A stretch of DNA of 64,000 bases from Cocos nucifera (lineage: Eukaryota > Streptophyta > Magnoliopsida > Arecales > Arecaceae), in the NCBI GenBank assembly GCA_006176705.1, contig QRFJ01001024.1:472927-536926 (forward strand), in the 5' to 3' direction. Each line of letters starts with the position of its first letter. Within the stretch, counting starts at the first letter, position 1. Below, one piece after another: positions 26,205 to 36,475 of the stretch. The translations under genes were made by a program, and so were the position numbers. The notes beneath the pieces were generated by a model. That model was given only the letters and a program-made list of their open reading frames with translations. It was not told the origin of the DNA and searched no databases.

Positions 26205-26460
26205 CATCATGTAGACAGCCAACCAGAAGCTTATGCCTGGAGCAGTCAACACGGGGCTTATATATGGGATAGCCAGCCAAGAGCTTATGCCTGGGACAAC
26301 CTCAATGGGCTTATGCTTAGCATGGCCTCTGGGAGCTTTTACCTAGGACAGCCTCCATGGGCTTACATATAGAATAGCCGGTTAGGAGCTTATACCTAAA
26401 ACTTTCTCCAATTGCTTATGCCTATGATGGCCTCCACAAGCTTATGCATGGCAAATTGCT
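26205..26460 (+). repeat. degenerate tandem repeat (about 60-65 bp double unit)
   Basis: Seven or so imperfect copies of a core GAGCTTATGCCTGGGACAGC, alternating with GGGCTTATA/GGGCTTATG variants at roughly 30-bp spacing. It has the look of a short minisatellite inside a transposon LTR or subterminal region. Not coding. Confidence 0.6.
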
Positions 26461-27197
26461 TATGGCATTTTTTATTATACGCCGCTGCATTTTATTTTTT
26501 TGCTGCATTTTGGTAAAAATGCCGCTATCATTCAACAAATATTTTTAGTTATTAGCGATACTTTATTATAAATGTTGCTATTAATTTATATTTTATGGCA
26601 TATATTGAGGTACCAAAAATTAAAATTATTATTATGGTATTTAACTAATATGCCGATAAATAATATCATAATTCATGAGATTTTAAAAAATTATTGCTAA
26701 GTCTTAAATTATTAATTTTTATATAGAGCTTGATTTAGTCATACCGATCTTATAAAATATATTATTATACATATATATTATTAGCATTACTTAATTTATG
26801 ATATGAAAGTTTATTAATAACTTAAATAAATTATTTTTATATGTTAATAATATAAGTTATAGTTTGGTGGTTAAGAGCTTGCCAGTCAATCAAGAGATTA
26901 TTGGTTTAAATAAATCCTCTCTTTATTCTAATTCTAAGGTATATATTTTATTTTTTGATAATTTTTATTGATATACAAAAAAATGCTGGCATTAAAATTT
27001 TAAAGGCACTTATATATGCCACTAAAATAAAATTTTTTGTCGATATTTTTCTAAAAATACTGATAATTAATTATCGATACCATCTTAAGATGGTACATAA
27101 GAAAATGCTACAAAAATGCTAGTAAAGATATTTGTGGCATTTTTTAAGCATATAGCAGCACTTAAAAGTATTATTAATGGTCATTTTTGTTGTAGTG
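26440..27197 (-). mobile_element. non-autonomous CACTA-like element (one end preserved)
   Basis: The right end, read on the - strand from 27197, is CACTACAACAAAAATGAC, matching the CACTACAA terminus of En/Spm-type transposons. Subterminal words such as TGGCATTTTTT and AAAAATGCCGC recur near both sides (26466, 26512, 27138). The left terminus could not be found intact, and no transposase is present. The exact left boundary is uncertain. Confidence 0.45.
26862..26945 (+). repeat. tRNA-like fossil, possibly a SINE head
   Basis: GTGGTTAAGAGCTTG resembles a pol III A box (TGGYNNARNGG with changes). About 30 bases on, GATTATTGGTTTAAATAAA resembles the GATCATGGGTTCGAATCCC context of a B box, much decayed. 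No acceptor-stem pairing is evident, so this is not an active tRNA gene. Confidence 0.3.
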
Positions 27198-27749
27198 CAT
27201 GATAGACTGAGATATGATCTTGGTTAATCCAAAGTTAAAAGAAAAAGATTAAAAAATCTAGAATTGTGATAAGGGGTATGAAACTAATGCTGAATAAAAT
27301 TTAGGCTTTACTTGTTGGTATATGGTGACACATCTATTTTGATAAGATAGATATTTGATACTTGTTTATATGAATGTTTGAGCTATTTTGGATATTTGAT
27401 ATGAGATTTTATGCTTTATTGTTTATTATTGTTTTCAAATTGTATTACTATATTGGTATGAATGTACGGAGATTCTTACTAGATGATAAAAGTCATCTCC
27501 CTCCATTTCTCTTTTTCTTCTTAGAATTATAGGATGCTTATGATTATGGTTTGAATTCATGGATGAATTGATGAATAGATAGATGGTCATTGATATCCAA
27601 TCGGATAATTAAAGAAATTAAATTTATAATTATGTAAGTTTTACCAAATTAGATCATTTTTATTTATGAATGTTGAGATTTTATTGGATTTTAAGGCTTA
27701 CATAATCTCTAGGATGCTATTATAAGGTGCCATGTGGTTAATCGAGAAG
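27198..27749. other. AT-rich non-coding DNA
   Basis: No supported feature. Confidence 0.4.
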
Positions 27750-28217
27750 AGGCATGACATTTCAAAAGGATCTCTTCCTTTGCTTGCCTTTCTCCTTGTA
27801 TTCCAGGCAACCGTTGTAGTCTTAGAAGTCACTTTTGGCCCGTCCTTGCTTTTGCTCCTCCTTGAGATGACTTTTCTTCCTGAGCCTCTTCCCGTTTCCC
27901 TTCTTCCTTGCCTTTAGAAGTTATTTTCATGAACTCATAAGAGCCCGAGGCAGGGGAGGTTTCTCTTTGGGTTCCTCTAGAACGATTGCTCACCGAGCCA
28001 CGGTGCCCCAGCATGTGCGAGGTAGGTTTGGGGACCACAATTCTGCTTTCACAGGGGATTGGAATGGCTGCGTTTCTTTGGTTGCTCCAACACCTTCAAC
28101 GGTTTGGACAGCTCGGAGGTCATCGGCCTTGGCGACATTGATCATATTGTTGGCTGGAATCCGGTTCTTCTTGCTGAGCATCCTCAGGTCTCTCCTTGAT
28201 AGCCCATGGAAATCCAT
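27750..28217 (-). pseudogene. fragment of a plant SAP-like nuclear protein gene
   Basis: A GC-richer island. From an ATG at 28217 the - strand reads MDFHGLSRRDLRMLSKKNR, then IPANNMINVAKADDLRAVQ and TVEGV. This matches my memory of a plant family with an N-terminal SAP-like motif of the form LxRRELQALCKxNxIPAN-TNVxMADAL-xVEG, of unknown role. A Ser/Pro/Arg-rich stretch follows, as in that family, ending at a stop at 27990. Basic Ser/Lys-rich sequence continues in shifted frames to about 27750. Two residues are inserted after IPAN and key positions differ. The upstream reading frame to 28376 starts with a hydrophobic segment but is probably not part of the gene. Likely a decayed or captured gene fragment. 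Family assignment is from memory and moderate. Confidence 0.45.
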
Positions 28218-28769
28218 GTCTTGGATTGGATAAGGGTAACTTACCTTCAAGCTGATTGGGAGAACAATGATAAGAGCAGGGTGGTGGATGAATGATTGAT
28301 TGATAGAGGCTGGTGCTCCCAATACTAAAATAATTGCAAAGATGGCTGTGAGAAGCTGAGCAATTTTGCCTTGCATTGGAGGCAGAGAGTGGAACTACTA
28401 CAATGAAGCTTCTATATTCCTAGGTTCTTCTAATGGCTTCTAAGTTCCATAAGGAAGACCAATTTGTTTATAGACTGAAACTTCCGATGACTCCAACCGG
28501 CAGCTGCTGACGAGTTTGGACGACTACTTTCCCTAGGTGGTTTTATGCTCTATTGGAATTGACTGCGTGGCCATTCCCAAACGACGAAATCTAGCGAGCT
28601 GAGGGATGCCATATCCAGAATATGCCAGACCCTACCCTTGGAATACCGCATCCAATCAAGTTCCGACGAACTATCCACGTACAAGGCAGTTTCCTTGGAG
28701 TATTGCATAGGTATCTAGGTGCTCCCATGGTTGCGAATTAAGACACGGGTGGGTCCAGTGACAATCGGA
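28218..28769. other. no recognisable gene
   Basis: Mixed-composition DNA between the SAP-like fragment and element 4. On the - strand a sequence AAGGTAAGT near 28235 looks like a splice donor, which may be a relic of the source gene. Confidence 0.35.
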
Positions 28770-29644
28770 TGAAAGGACCGGTCCAGGGATAATTGAGCAT
28801 ATCTCAATTCATACGGTATATAATCACAATGAAAAAATGAGATTGTTTTATAAAGAAAAAATTTTGAACAAACGTCGAACGCAAAAAATGAAGATAATTA
28901 AGCAATAAAATAAAAGAAAAAAAAAGCACAGATTTATGTTGTTCGGCCCATCAACTGGTATGTGTCCATGAGTAAAACCTCCTCGACGTTTCTTTTATTA
29001 ATCTATGATACAAAAGAGTACAGAATTATAGGAGAAAAAATTATAATACCAGAGGCTCACATTTATAAAGAAAAATCTTACTTTTTCTTCTCTCAAAAGG
29101 TCTCACAACTCTCTACAACTCTCTCTGGACTCTCTCTGGATACGTATAAACCCATAAGGTCTCGGGCCCTTTTAAAGGCCTCAAATAGAGCCCAATTTCA
29201 GTCAAAAATGGACTCTCATTTTCAATTAAAAGTCTAATAACCCAGCCACCGTCCAATCCAAGTACTGTAGCTTTCTAGCTGCTTGATAGCACAAAAAACT
29301 CAACAAAATGCCCAGGAAACATCACCGATCCATGGTGGACCGCAAGAACCATCAGGAAAATGAGTCCCCGATCCAAACCATCCTTAGGGAGCCATCGGTC
29401 CATGCACAATGCATGGACCATGTGATTTCTCATGCACGAGCATGCAAAGGCGTGTCCACCTGGGCTCGGGCCGCACAGCATGCATGCCGGCTTGTGCCAC
29501 ACAGCGTGCGCGTGCCTGCCCGAGTCGTGCAGTGCATGCAGCAAGTCGTGCTGGGCTATCGCAAACTACAGGATATGGGCCTTTGTGGGTTGGGTTCTTT
29601 TTTTTGTTTTTTTTTTTGTTTTTCACATATGTTTCAATCCATCA
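28770..29644 (-). repeat. element 4 3' LTR
   Basis: An 875-bp LTR starting TGAAAGGACCG and ending AATCCATCA on the + strand. It contains a GC-rich segment (about 29390-29570) and a T-rich run (29597-29624). Overlapping ORFs on both strands in the GC-rich part are a composition effect. Confidence 0.83.
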
Positions 29645-31130
29645 ATTCTTTCACTTGAAGACATGTGCTGAATTCCAAAGAACGTCATCCCTAGAGGCTT
29701 TGCCAACCTTCCACTCTTTACGTAGCTCCAAGATCGAGAGAAACTTTGCTCCAGTTAAACTTCTCTCGAGTCACAGATTTTATTAACACATCTGCTGGAT
29801 TTGCATCAGTATGAATCTTTGACAATGAGATTAGACCATCATCTACCACATCTCTCAAAAGTGATAGCGAATATCGATATGCTTCATCCGATAGTGAAAT
29901 GCCAAACTTTTCGCCAAGTGCAACATGCTTTGACTATCATAATTCATCCTGATCATATCTTGCTTCATCTTGAATTCTCCAAGAAGGCTCTTGAGTCAGA
30001 TAGCTTTTTTACATGCATATACTACCATAATGTACTCTACTTTTGTCGTTGATAATATCACCACTAACTAAAACTTAGATTTTCAACTAATAGCACCGCT
30101 GCCCATGGAGAACACATAGCCTGTGGTAGATCTCCTCTTATCTCGATCTCCTGCAAAATCAAAATTCACATATCCAATACACTCCAAACCCGTAGAACCA
30201 TAATAGAGTGAGTAATCAATAGTCCCCCTTAGATACTAGAGGATCCACTTTACTGCTGTCCAATGGTCGCTACCTAAATTCACCATATACCGGCTTACAA
30301 GTTTCACTGCTTGTGCAATGTCCGGTAATATGCATACCATGGCAAACGTAAGGCTTCCTACTGCTGATGAATATGATACCCAGGCCTTGTTAGCCATTTC
30401 TACTTTCGTGCTGGATGATTGCTTGGCCGATAGTTTTAACTGAATAGGAAATGAGGTAGTCACCAATTTTGCATTCTGCATGTTGAAGCACCACAAAACC
30501 TTCTCCATATATCCCTTTTGTGAAAGCCAGACCTTCCTATACTTTCTCTCCCGTGGCTTTTTTATCCTGAGTATTTGGTTCATGACTTTTAAGTCCTTCA
30601 TCTCGAACTTTCCAGCTAATTGAGTTTTCAGATTTGATATCCGACTCTTGCAATTCCCCACAACCATCATATCATCAACATATAACAGCAAGATACAGAA
30701 GCTCTCATCATCATAATCGTAAAAATATGCATAATGACCTATCTTCAATCGATTAAATCCCAAACTCAGAATGAAGAAATCAAATCACTTATATCAATAT
30801 CTAGGTGCGTGTTTGAGACCGTATATGATTTGCATGTTCAGTTGATAACTAACTGCTCCTTGCCTTTTTCAATAAAAACTTTAGGTTGCACCATATAGAT
30901 CTCCTCCTCCAAGTCACCATGCAAGAATGCCATCTTTACATCCATTTGTTCAAGCTCCAGATATATGACTGCTGCGATCACCAAAACAACTTGAATAGTA
31001 GTCAAATAAACCTTCGATGAGAAGATCTCATCAAAATCAATTTCTTGCTTCTGAGCATAACCCTTCACCACCAAGCACGCTTTGAATCTCTCTACATTTT
31101 CATCTATATCCTTCTTCTCTTATAGACCCA
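29645..31130 (-). pseudogene. element 4 reverse transcriptase and RNase H
   Basis: RT begins at 31074 with YAQKQEIDFDEIFSSKV and MDVKMAFLHGDLEEEIYMVQ. It continues at 30763-30236 with the catalytic LLLYVDDMMVVG, FEMKDLKVMNQILRI, WLSQKGYMEKVL and SYSSAVGSLTFAM. RNase H follows to about 29700 with RRSTTGYVF, SMLHLAKSLAF and HIDIRYHF in broken frames. The YVDD motif is intact. The break between 30763 and 30838 and later stops inactivate the protein. Confidence 0.87.
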
Positions 31131-32590
31131 CCAACATCCGATCGGACTCCTCTCCTTCAGTAGAACCACAAGCCCTCAAGTCTTGTTCTTTCGAAGTGAC
31201 TCCATCTCCTACTCCATAGCATAATGCCACTTTCCAGCATTGGTGGACTCACAAGCTTTCCTATATGAAGTTGGCTCATCCTCTTCCGTCAAAGCAACAT
31301 AAGTACAAACATAGTTAACAGAAGGAATGAAAGAAGTAACATAGTCATCATATCTCGCAGGAGGTCTAATGACCCTCCTAGGCCGCTCGGACTCTATTGG
31401 TAGGTCTTTTGATGAGATAGCATCCCCAGGTGATTGCGAAGACTGTGTGCCTAGCTCATCATCAACTATTTCATCATTTACTTGTGCTTGCTCCTCATCG
31501 CATGCATCAAAGAACTCAATATGAGTAATGGCGTCATCATCTTACTTTTTCTTGATGCCTTGAAAAGATTTTTCATTGAAAATAACATCTCGACTAACAA
31601 AAATCTTACGGATAGTAGGATCTCACAATTGATACCCCTTTACACCTGTAGCATAGCCAAGAAAGATGCATCTCTGAGAGTTCTTGTCCAATTTTATCTT
31701 CTCTTTTGATACCCATGCATCTGCATCACATCCAAAGATACAGAGACGAAAATAATTTATGGGTTTGCTACTCCAAAGTTCTTCTGGAATATCCAATCCA
31801 AGTGATTTTGTTGGTACTCGATTGATCAAATATCAAGCCATGCTAACAGCTTCCGTCTAAAATCTCTTGTCAATTTTTTGATACTAAAATCTCTTGTCAG
31901 TTTTTTGATACTCAGCATACTTCGAATCCTCTCCATAAGTGTTCTATTAAACCTCTCAACCATGCCATTTTGTTGTGATGTCTCGAAAACTGTAAAGCAT
32001 TACCGAATTACATGCTCACCATAAAACTCTTTAAATTCTTTGAAGCAATATTCCTCTTCATTATCTGAACACAAGCATTTAATTTTTAAATCCTTTTTAT
32101 TCTCAACTAGTGTCTTTAATTTCTTGAAGGTTTCAAAAACGTCGATTTTTGCTTTAGAATATATATCTAAGCCTTCTGAGAATAGTCATCAATGAAGGAG
32201 ATGAAGTTGGAATACCTACCAAATGACTTATCGGACGACTCCCAAGTATCTAAGTGGATAAGCTCAAAAAATTTCTTACTCCAATGCTGTGATAAAGAGA
32301 AAAAAAGTCTTTTTTATTTATCATAGATGCGGTCTTCATAAAATTTCAGTGATGCTGACTTGTATCGTGGAAAAAGCTCCTTATTTAATAATATCTATAG
32401 CTCGTGCTCACTCATATGTCTCAAGCGACGATGCCAAACCCCATCGAGGACACCATCTTTGTACTTGCTACTACCGCTTCTCCCACCTGAGTCTCACTCA
32501 TCAATTTATAAAGATCATTTATTTGCTCTTTCTTTATCACAACCAAACATCCTTAGCATATCTTTAGTTGATCTTTCTTTCTGATAAATT
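31131..32590 (-). pseudogene. element 4 integrase
   Basis: The C-terminal integrase segment at 31829-31623 has SLGLDIPEELWSSKPINYF, then CIFGCDADAWVSKEK and NSQRCIFLGYATGVKGY. The catalytic core upstream (32000-32300) is readable in fragments, including a PFEVFKKLK-like piece and a NGMVERLNRTLMER-like piece, with many stops. A 28-base stretch, AATCTCTTGTCA followed by TTTTTTGATACT, is tandemly duplicated at 31860-31915 and disrupts the core-C-terminus join. Confidence 0.8.
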
Positions 32591-32866
32591 TTAAGCCTTA
32601 TAAAATTTTCCAAGTGATAGTAGACTTTTACAAAGTGCAGGAACATGGCGAATATTAGAAACCATCTGGACTATACCATCAAACATCTTGATTCGAACAT
32701 CTCCCACTTCAATCATAGGACATGTTGTATTGTTACCCAGATAGATAACTTCACCATCCCATGGTTTGTATGTATGAAACCATTTCCTAAAAAGAGTCAT
32801 GTGAAAAGATGCCCTTGAGTTCAAGATCCAATAGTGTACAAGCTCAGATCTCTCTATTACTGTCAA
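32591..32866 (-). pseudogene. element 4 protease segment
   Basis: Open segment with YWILNSRASFHMTLFRKWF, aligning with the copia protease WILDSGASFHMT. The catalytic Asp-Ser-Gly is Asn-Ser-Arg here, so activity is lost. It continues as NNTTCPMIEVGDVRIKMFDG and LCKSLLSLGKF, leading into the pre-integrase region. Confidence 0.85.
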
Positions 32867-33692
32867 TACATCTCTATCTTCCGAAGTGGCCGAACCAGCT
32901 TCACTTTCGGTAATATTACTTTGGAAGTTTCCTGATTTAAATTTTGTATCAACTCTTCTATCCCGGCAATCTTTTCTTACATGTCCTAATTTTCCATAAT
33001 TCCAGCATTTTACCTTCTTTTTATCCTTAGATTTAGATCTTATCTTCCCTCGATCACCACGTTCCCTCTCGAAAGGCCTACCTCGTGCTACTATGGCTTC
33101 TCTCGAAGAGCTTCCTTGGCTAAATTTTCACCTCATCTTCTCAATTAGTAATGATGCAACAACTAACTCCATTTTGAGGGTTTCAACATGACTCAAGTTC
33201 ATGATGAGATTATCCCAAGATTCTGACATAGAACAAAGTAGAATGCTTGCCTTCTCTTCTATCTTCAATTCTTATATCTAGGGCCGCAAGCTTGCTCACA
33301 ATAAAATTGAATATACCTAAGTACTCTTGGACTGATGCCCTATCATTTATCTTTAGATTATATAATTTCCGCCTTAAATATATTTTATTTACTAAAGACT
33401 TTCCTTCATAGAGGTTCTTAAATTTTTTTCAAACTTCTTTTGCAGTAGTCTTGGCCTCGATATTAAATAATATCGAATCATCTAACGCTACGTAGACGTT
33501 CACCATTGCCAGCTTATCTTTTTTCTCATATTATCAATTCGTTATCTCTTGTGGTTTGCATTCTTTTTCATGTAACGTAATTTCACAACCATTATTAATT
33601 AATACCGTTCGTATCTTCATCTTCCAAAGTGCAAAGTTTGATCCATCAAACTTCAGTATCTCATACTTGGTTGTCATCATCTTACCCACCAT
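32867..33692 (-). pseudogene. element 4 Gag
   Basis: It starts at the ATG at 33692 (MVGKMMTTKYEILKFDGSNF, then ALWKMKIRTVL), the typical copia Gag start. The UBN2 core follows in pieces. A zinc knuckle of the form CWNYGKLGHVRKDC at about 33020-32975 has the full CCHC spacing except for Asn-Tyr between the first positions. A stop follows residue 52, and there are later frameshifts. Confidence 0.83.
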
Positions 33693-33728
33693 TATTTCAA
33701 AAATAAAATAACTATAAAAATAATCCTT

Positions 33729-33745
33729 TCGCTCTGATAACAAAC
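33729..33745 (-). promoter_or_regulatory. element 4 primer binding site
   Basis: The coding strand, after the LTR end CTTTCA, reads GTTTGTTATCAGAGCG. This corresponds to TGGTATCAGAGC with the second G changed to T. It is the tRNA-iMet type, offset by three bases from the LTR. Confidence 0.75.
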
Positions 33746-34552
33746 TGAAAGGATTGACCGAGAGATAACCAAGCACACCTCAATCTACATGGCACATAAG
33801 CACAGCGGAAAAACTAGATCGTTTTATAGAGAAAAAAATTTTGAACAAATGTAGAATGCAAAAGATGGAGATAATCAAGTAATAAAATAAGATAAAAAGA
33901 AAGCACACCAGATTTTTGTGATTTTGCCTGTCAATTGGCCTACATCCACGGGCAAGACCTCCTCGACGTTCTTTCTATTAATCCACAGCATAAAGAAGTT
34001 CAAAATTGTAGGAGAAAAAAAAAATAATACTGGAGACTCTCTTTTACAAAGAAAAATCTCACTTTTCTTCTCTTAAAAAGGCTTCGTACAATTTTCTTTG
34101 GACTCTCCCTAGGTACGTATAAACCTGTAAAGTCTCGGGCCCTTTTAAAAGCCTCAAACAGAGCTCAATTCCAGTCAAAAACGAACTCTCATCTTCGATT
34201 CAAAGTCTAATAATCCAACGGCCATCCGATCCAAGCAGTGCGGCTTTCTGGCTGCTTGATAGCACAAAAAACTTAGTGAAACATCCTGAAAAATCACCGG
34301 TCCACGGTGGACCACGAGAACTGCAAGGAAAATGAGTCTTTGATCCAAACCAGGAAGCCATCGGTCCACATGCAACACGTGGACCGCATGATTTCTCATG
34401 CACGGGCATGCAAAGGCATGCCCGCCTGGGCTCGGGCCGCGCAGCGCGTGCCGTGCGCACGCCGCGCGCTGCAGGCCATGGGCGTTTGTGGGCTGGGTCT
34501 TTTTTTCTGTTGTTTTTTTTTTTTTGTTTTTCACTTGGTCTTCAATCCATCA
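33746..34552 (-). repeat. element 4 5' LTR
   Basis: An 807-bp LTR collinear with 28770-29644, lacking part of the GC-rich segment. ORFs on both strands at 34175-34691 are LTR sequence, not genes. Confidence 0.83.
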
Positions 34553-36106
34553 CTGGGTTGGAAAAGCACAATCTGAAATGAATTCATGTGAATCTCTGGT
34601 TGGTGCATCAAGCAAACCTACCCAGCTCGGATGCAACGGTGGATACGTACCACTTCTGCTTTTCATTTTTTTTTTTCTTGTTGAGGAATAATGGAGGCCT
34701 GCAGCATTTTATCTTGCTGCGGTGGTTTTAGTTGACGAAGGATGTCTGGTTTAGTTTCTGACTTTTTTTGTTTATATTCGTCCAAGTTTTGTATGGTTGC
34801 TCCATCTTATCACAAAGAAAAAGAAAAAAAAAAAAATGAAAGGATGTCTGCTTCTTTAGTTTTGTTTGTTGTAGTTCATGAACATTGTTCTGTTGACGAT
34901 ATATACCGCTCTATGCCTTCTTTTTAATTTATATTTTTCCAAGAACGATTGATTCATCTATTTGTTGCTGTCTCTGTCTATGTGGGCTTTTCTCAGGGTG
35001 AGGCTGTCAATCCGATGGGATCATTACCGTCCCTATTGGATTAAGTTCTCCAAAAAGGAGACGGAGGATAAGAAAAGGCCCAGCCACGTCAAAGCACGCA
35101 CCTAACCAAAAGTTAAGATTCCAAATAGATTGTTTGCTGAAGAATCCCTTCAAGGCATGGCAGAGAGTATCTTATATGTTTGGCTTTCCCTTGGGACTTC
35201 CATCATGCGACACCCTTTACGGGCTTTACAACAGGGAATTAAAAATATGCATACATCACTTTCATATATTATTTTAGAAAAAAAATTGATGAAAATGATA
35301 CGAATAATATCCATCTGAATCTATTTTCGTATTCAAATCAATTCAGATATGAACAAAAATTTAAGAATCAGACTGAATCAATATTCATCTCCACATCCAT
35401 TATAGAAAAATGGATATGGATATGACTAGACAACTATTTGATCCATATCCGAATATCTAAATTTATTAAAATTTAAATAATTTTATATAATATTTATTAA
35501 TTTTTTAAAAAAATATACAACTATATGAATATGTTATTAACTTGATTTATTATCTATTTAATAATATTTTTGATTCTGTAGCCATCAAATTTAATTATTC
35601 AACTTATATCCATAATTACATTCATATTTTTAGTATTCAAATTGTATACATATATATTTTAAATAAATATAAATTTTTACATTCGAATAACATCTATATC
35701 CGTGTTTGTATTTATCGAACAAAACAAATATGAATATGAATATGCTAGCATGCGATCCAATTTTAGCCCTAAGAAAAAAATCACAAAAATGGATAAAATT
35801 GACATGCATCCATCTAAAAAATTTATCAATAAATTCGATAGATATTTCTTTACTTTTTGAGAAAAGTTAATAGATAAATTCGTTAGGGTACTGAAATAGA
35901 TATCCTTCTTAGCAAAAATATTCTTAGTTTCTCATATTCTCCAAGATTCCCTTTTGGAATAGAAGGCAGCCGGCTCATGGATCCATACTTTGACTTGAAG
36001 CTAAAAATCTTTTGGTGCAACCACCAAATGGAATTGTAGCACATGAATTATTTATGTATAAAGTTCATATATAAATATATTTTTTTCTTTTTACTCGAGT
36101 ATTATT
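34553..36106. other. intergenic region downstream of the SKS gene, with a repeat-like block at 35290-35760
   Basis: No gene found. From 35290 to 35760 the sequence is rich in alternating GGATATGG/ATATCC words (for example ATGGATATGGATATGACTAG and GATCCATATCCGAATATC). It ends GATCCAATTTTAGCCCT, the look of a dispersed non-coding plant repeat, class not determined. The last ~150 bases would be the 3' UTR of the SKS gene. Confidence 0.4.
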
Positions 36107-36424
36107 TCAGAGAGGGCGAGTATGTTGGCCAGTTGCCTTGCCGCAGAGAAGGGCATTCTTCGGGATCGGATACTCGTCCCTTATCGATTCGAGCGGAGAG
36201 TATACGCGCACATAAAATTGCTGCCCAAGATATCGACGTGCCCAGAACTCAGTCCTCAAGTTCCACATCCCCACATTGTCAAGCATTACGTACACTGCAG
36301 TCCATGACCTGGGATATACCTACAAGAACAACAACTCGACCATGATTCCTGAATTTTAAGACAAATTAGATAGGTTTTCACAAAATTATAACGTAGGCAC
36401 ATACTGTTAGTTTTCAACTTTCAG

Positions 36425-36475
<51 letters not shown>

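Larger units (their letters stand above)
28770..34552 (-). mobile_element. element 4: Ty1/copia element with both LTRs
   Basis: A 5.78-kb copia on the - strand. The 3' LTR is 28770-29644, the 5' LTR 33746-34552, with gag, protease, integrase, RT and RNase H in the canonical copia order between them. Coding-strand LTR ends are TGATGGATTG and CTTTCA. Flanking pentamers TCGGA and CTGGG do not match, so no target duplication is visible; the boundaries may have been altered by recombination or decay. Its Gag closely resembles that of element 5 (48205-51300). Confidence 0.85.

Noticed and set aside
29275..29786. Several overlapping ORFs of 79-125 codons on both strands
   Set aside because: They lie in the GC-rich part of the element 4 3' LTR, and the partner LTR does not conserve the frames.
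34175..34691. Overlapping ORFs on both strands near the element 4 5' LTR
   Set aside because: Same GC-rich LTR segment; no protein similarity recognised.
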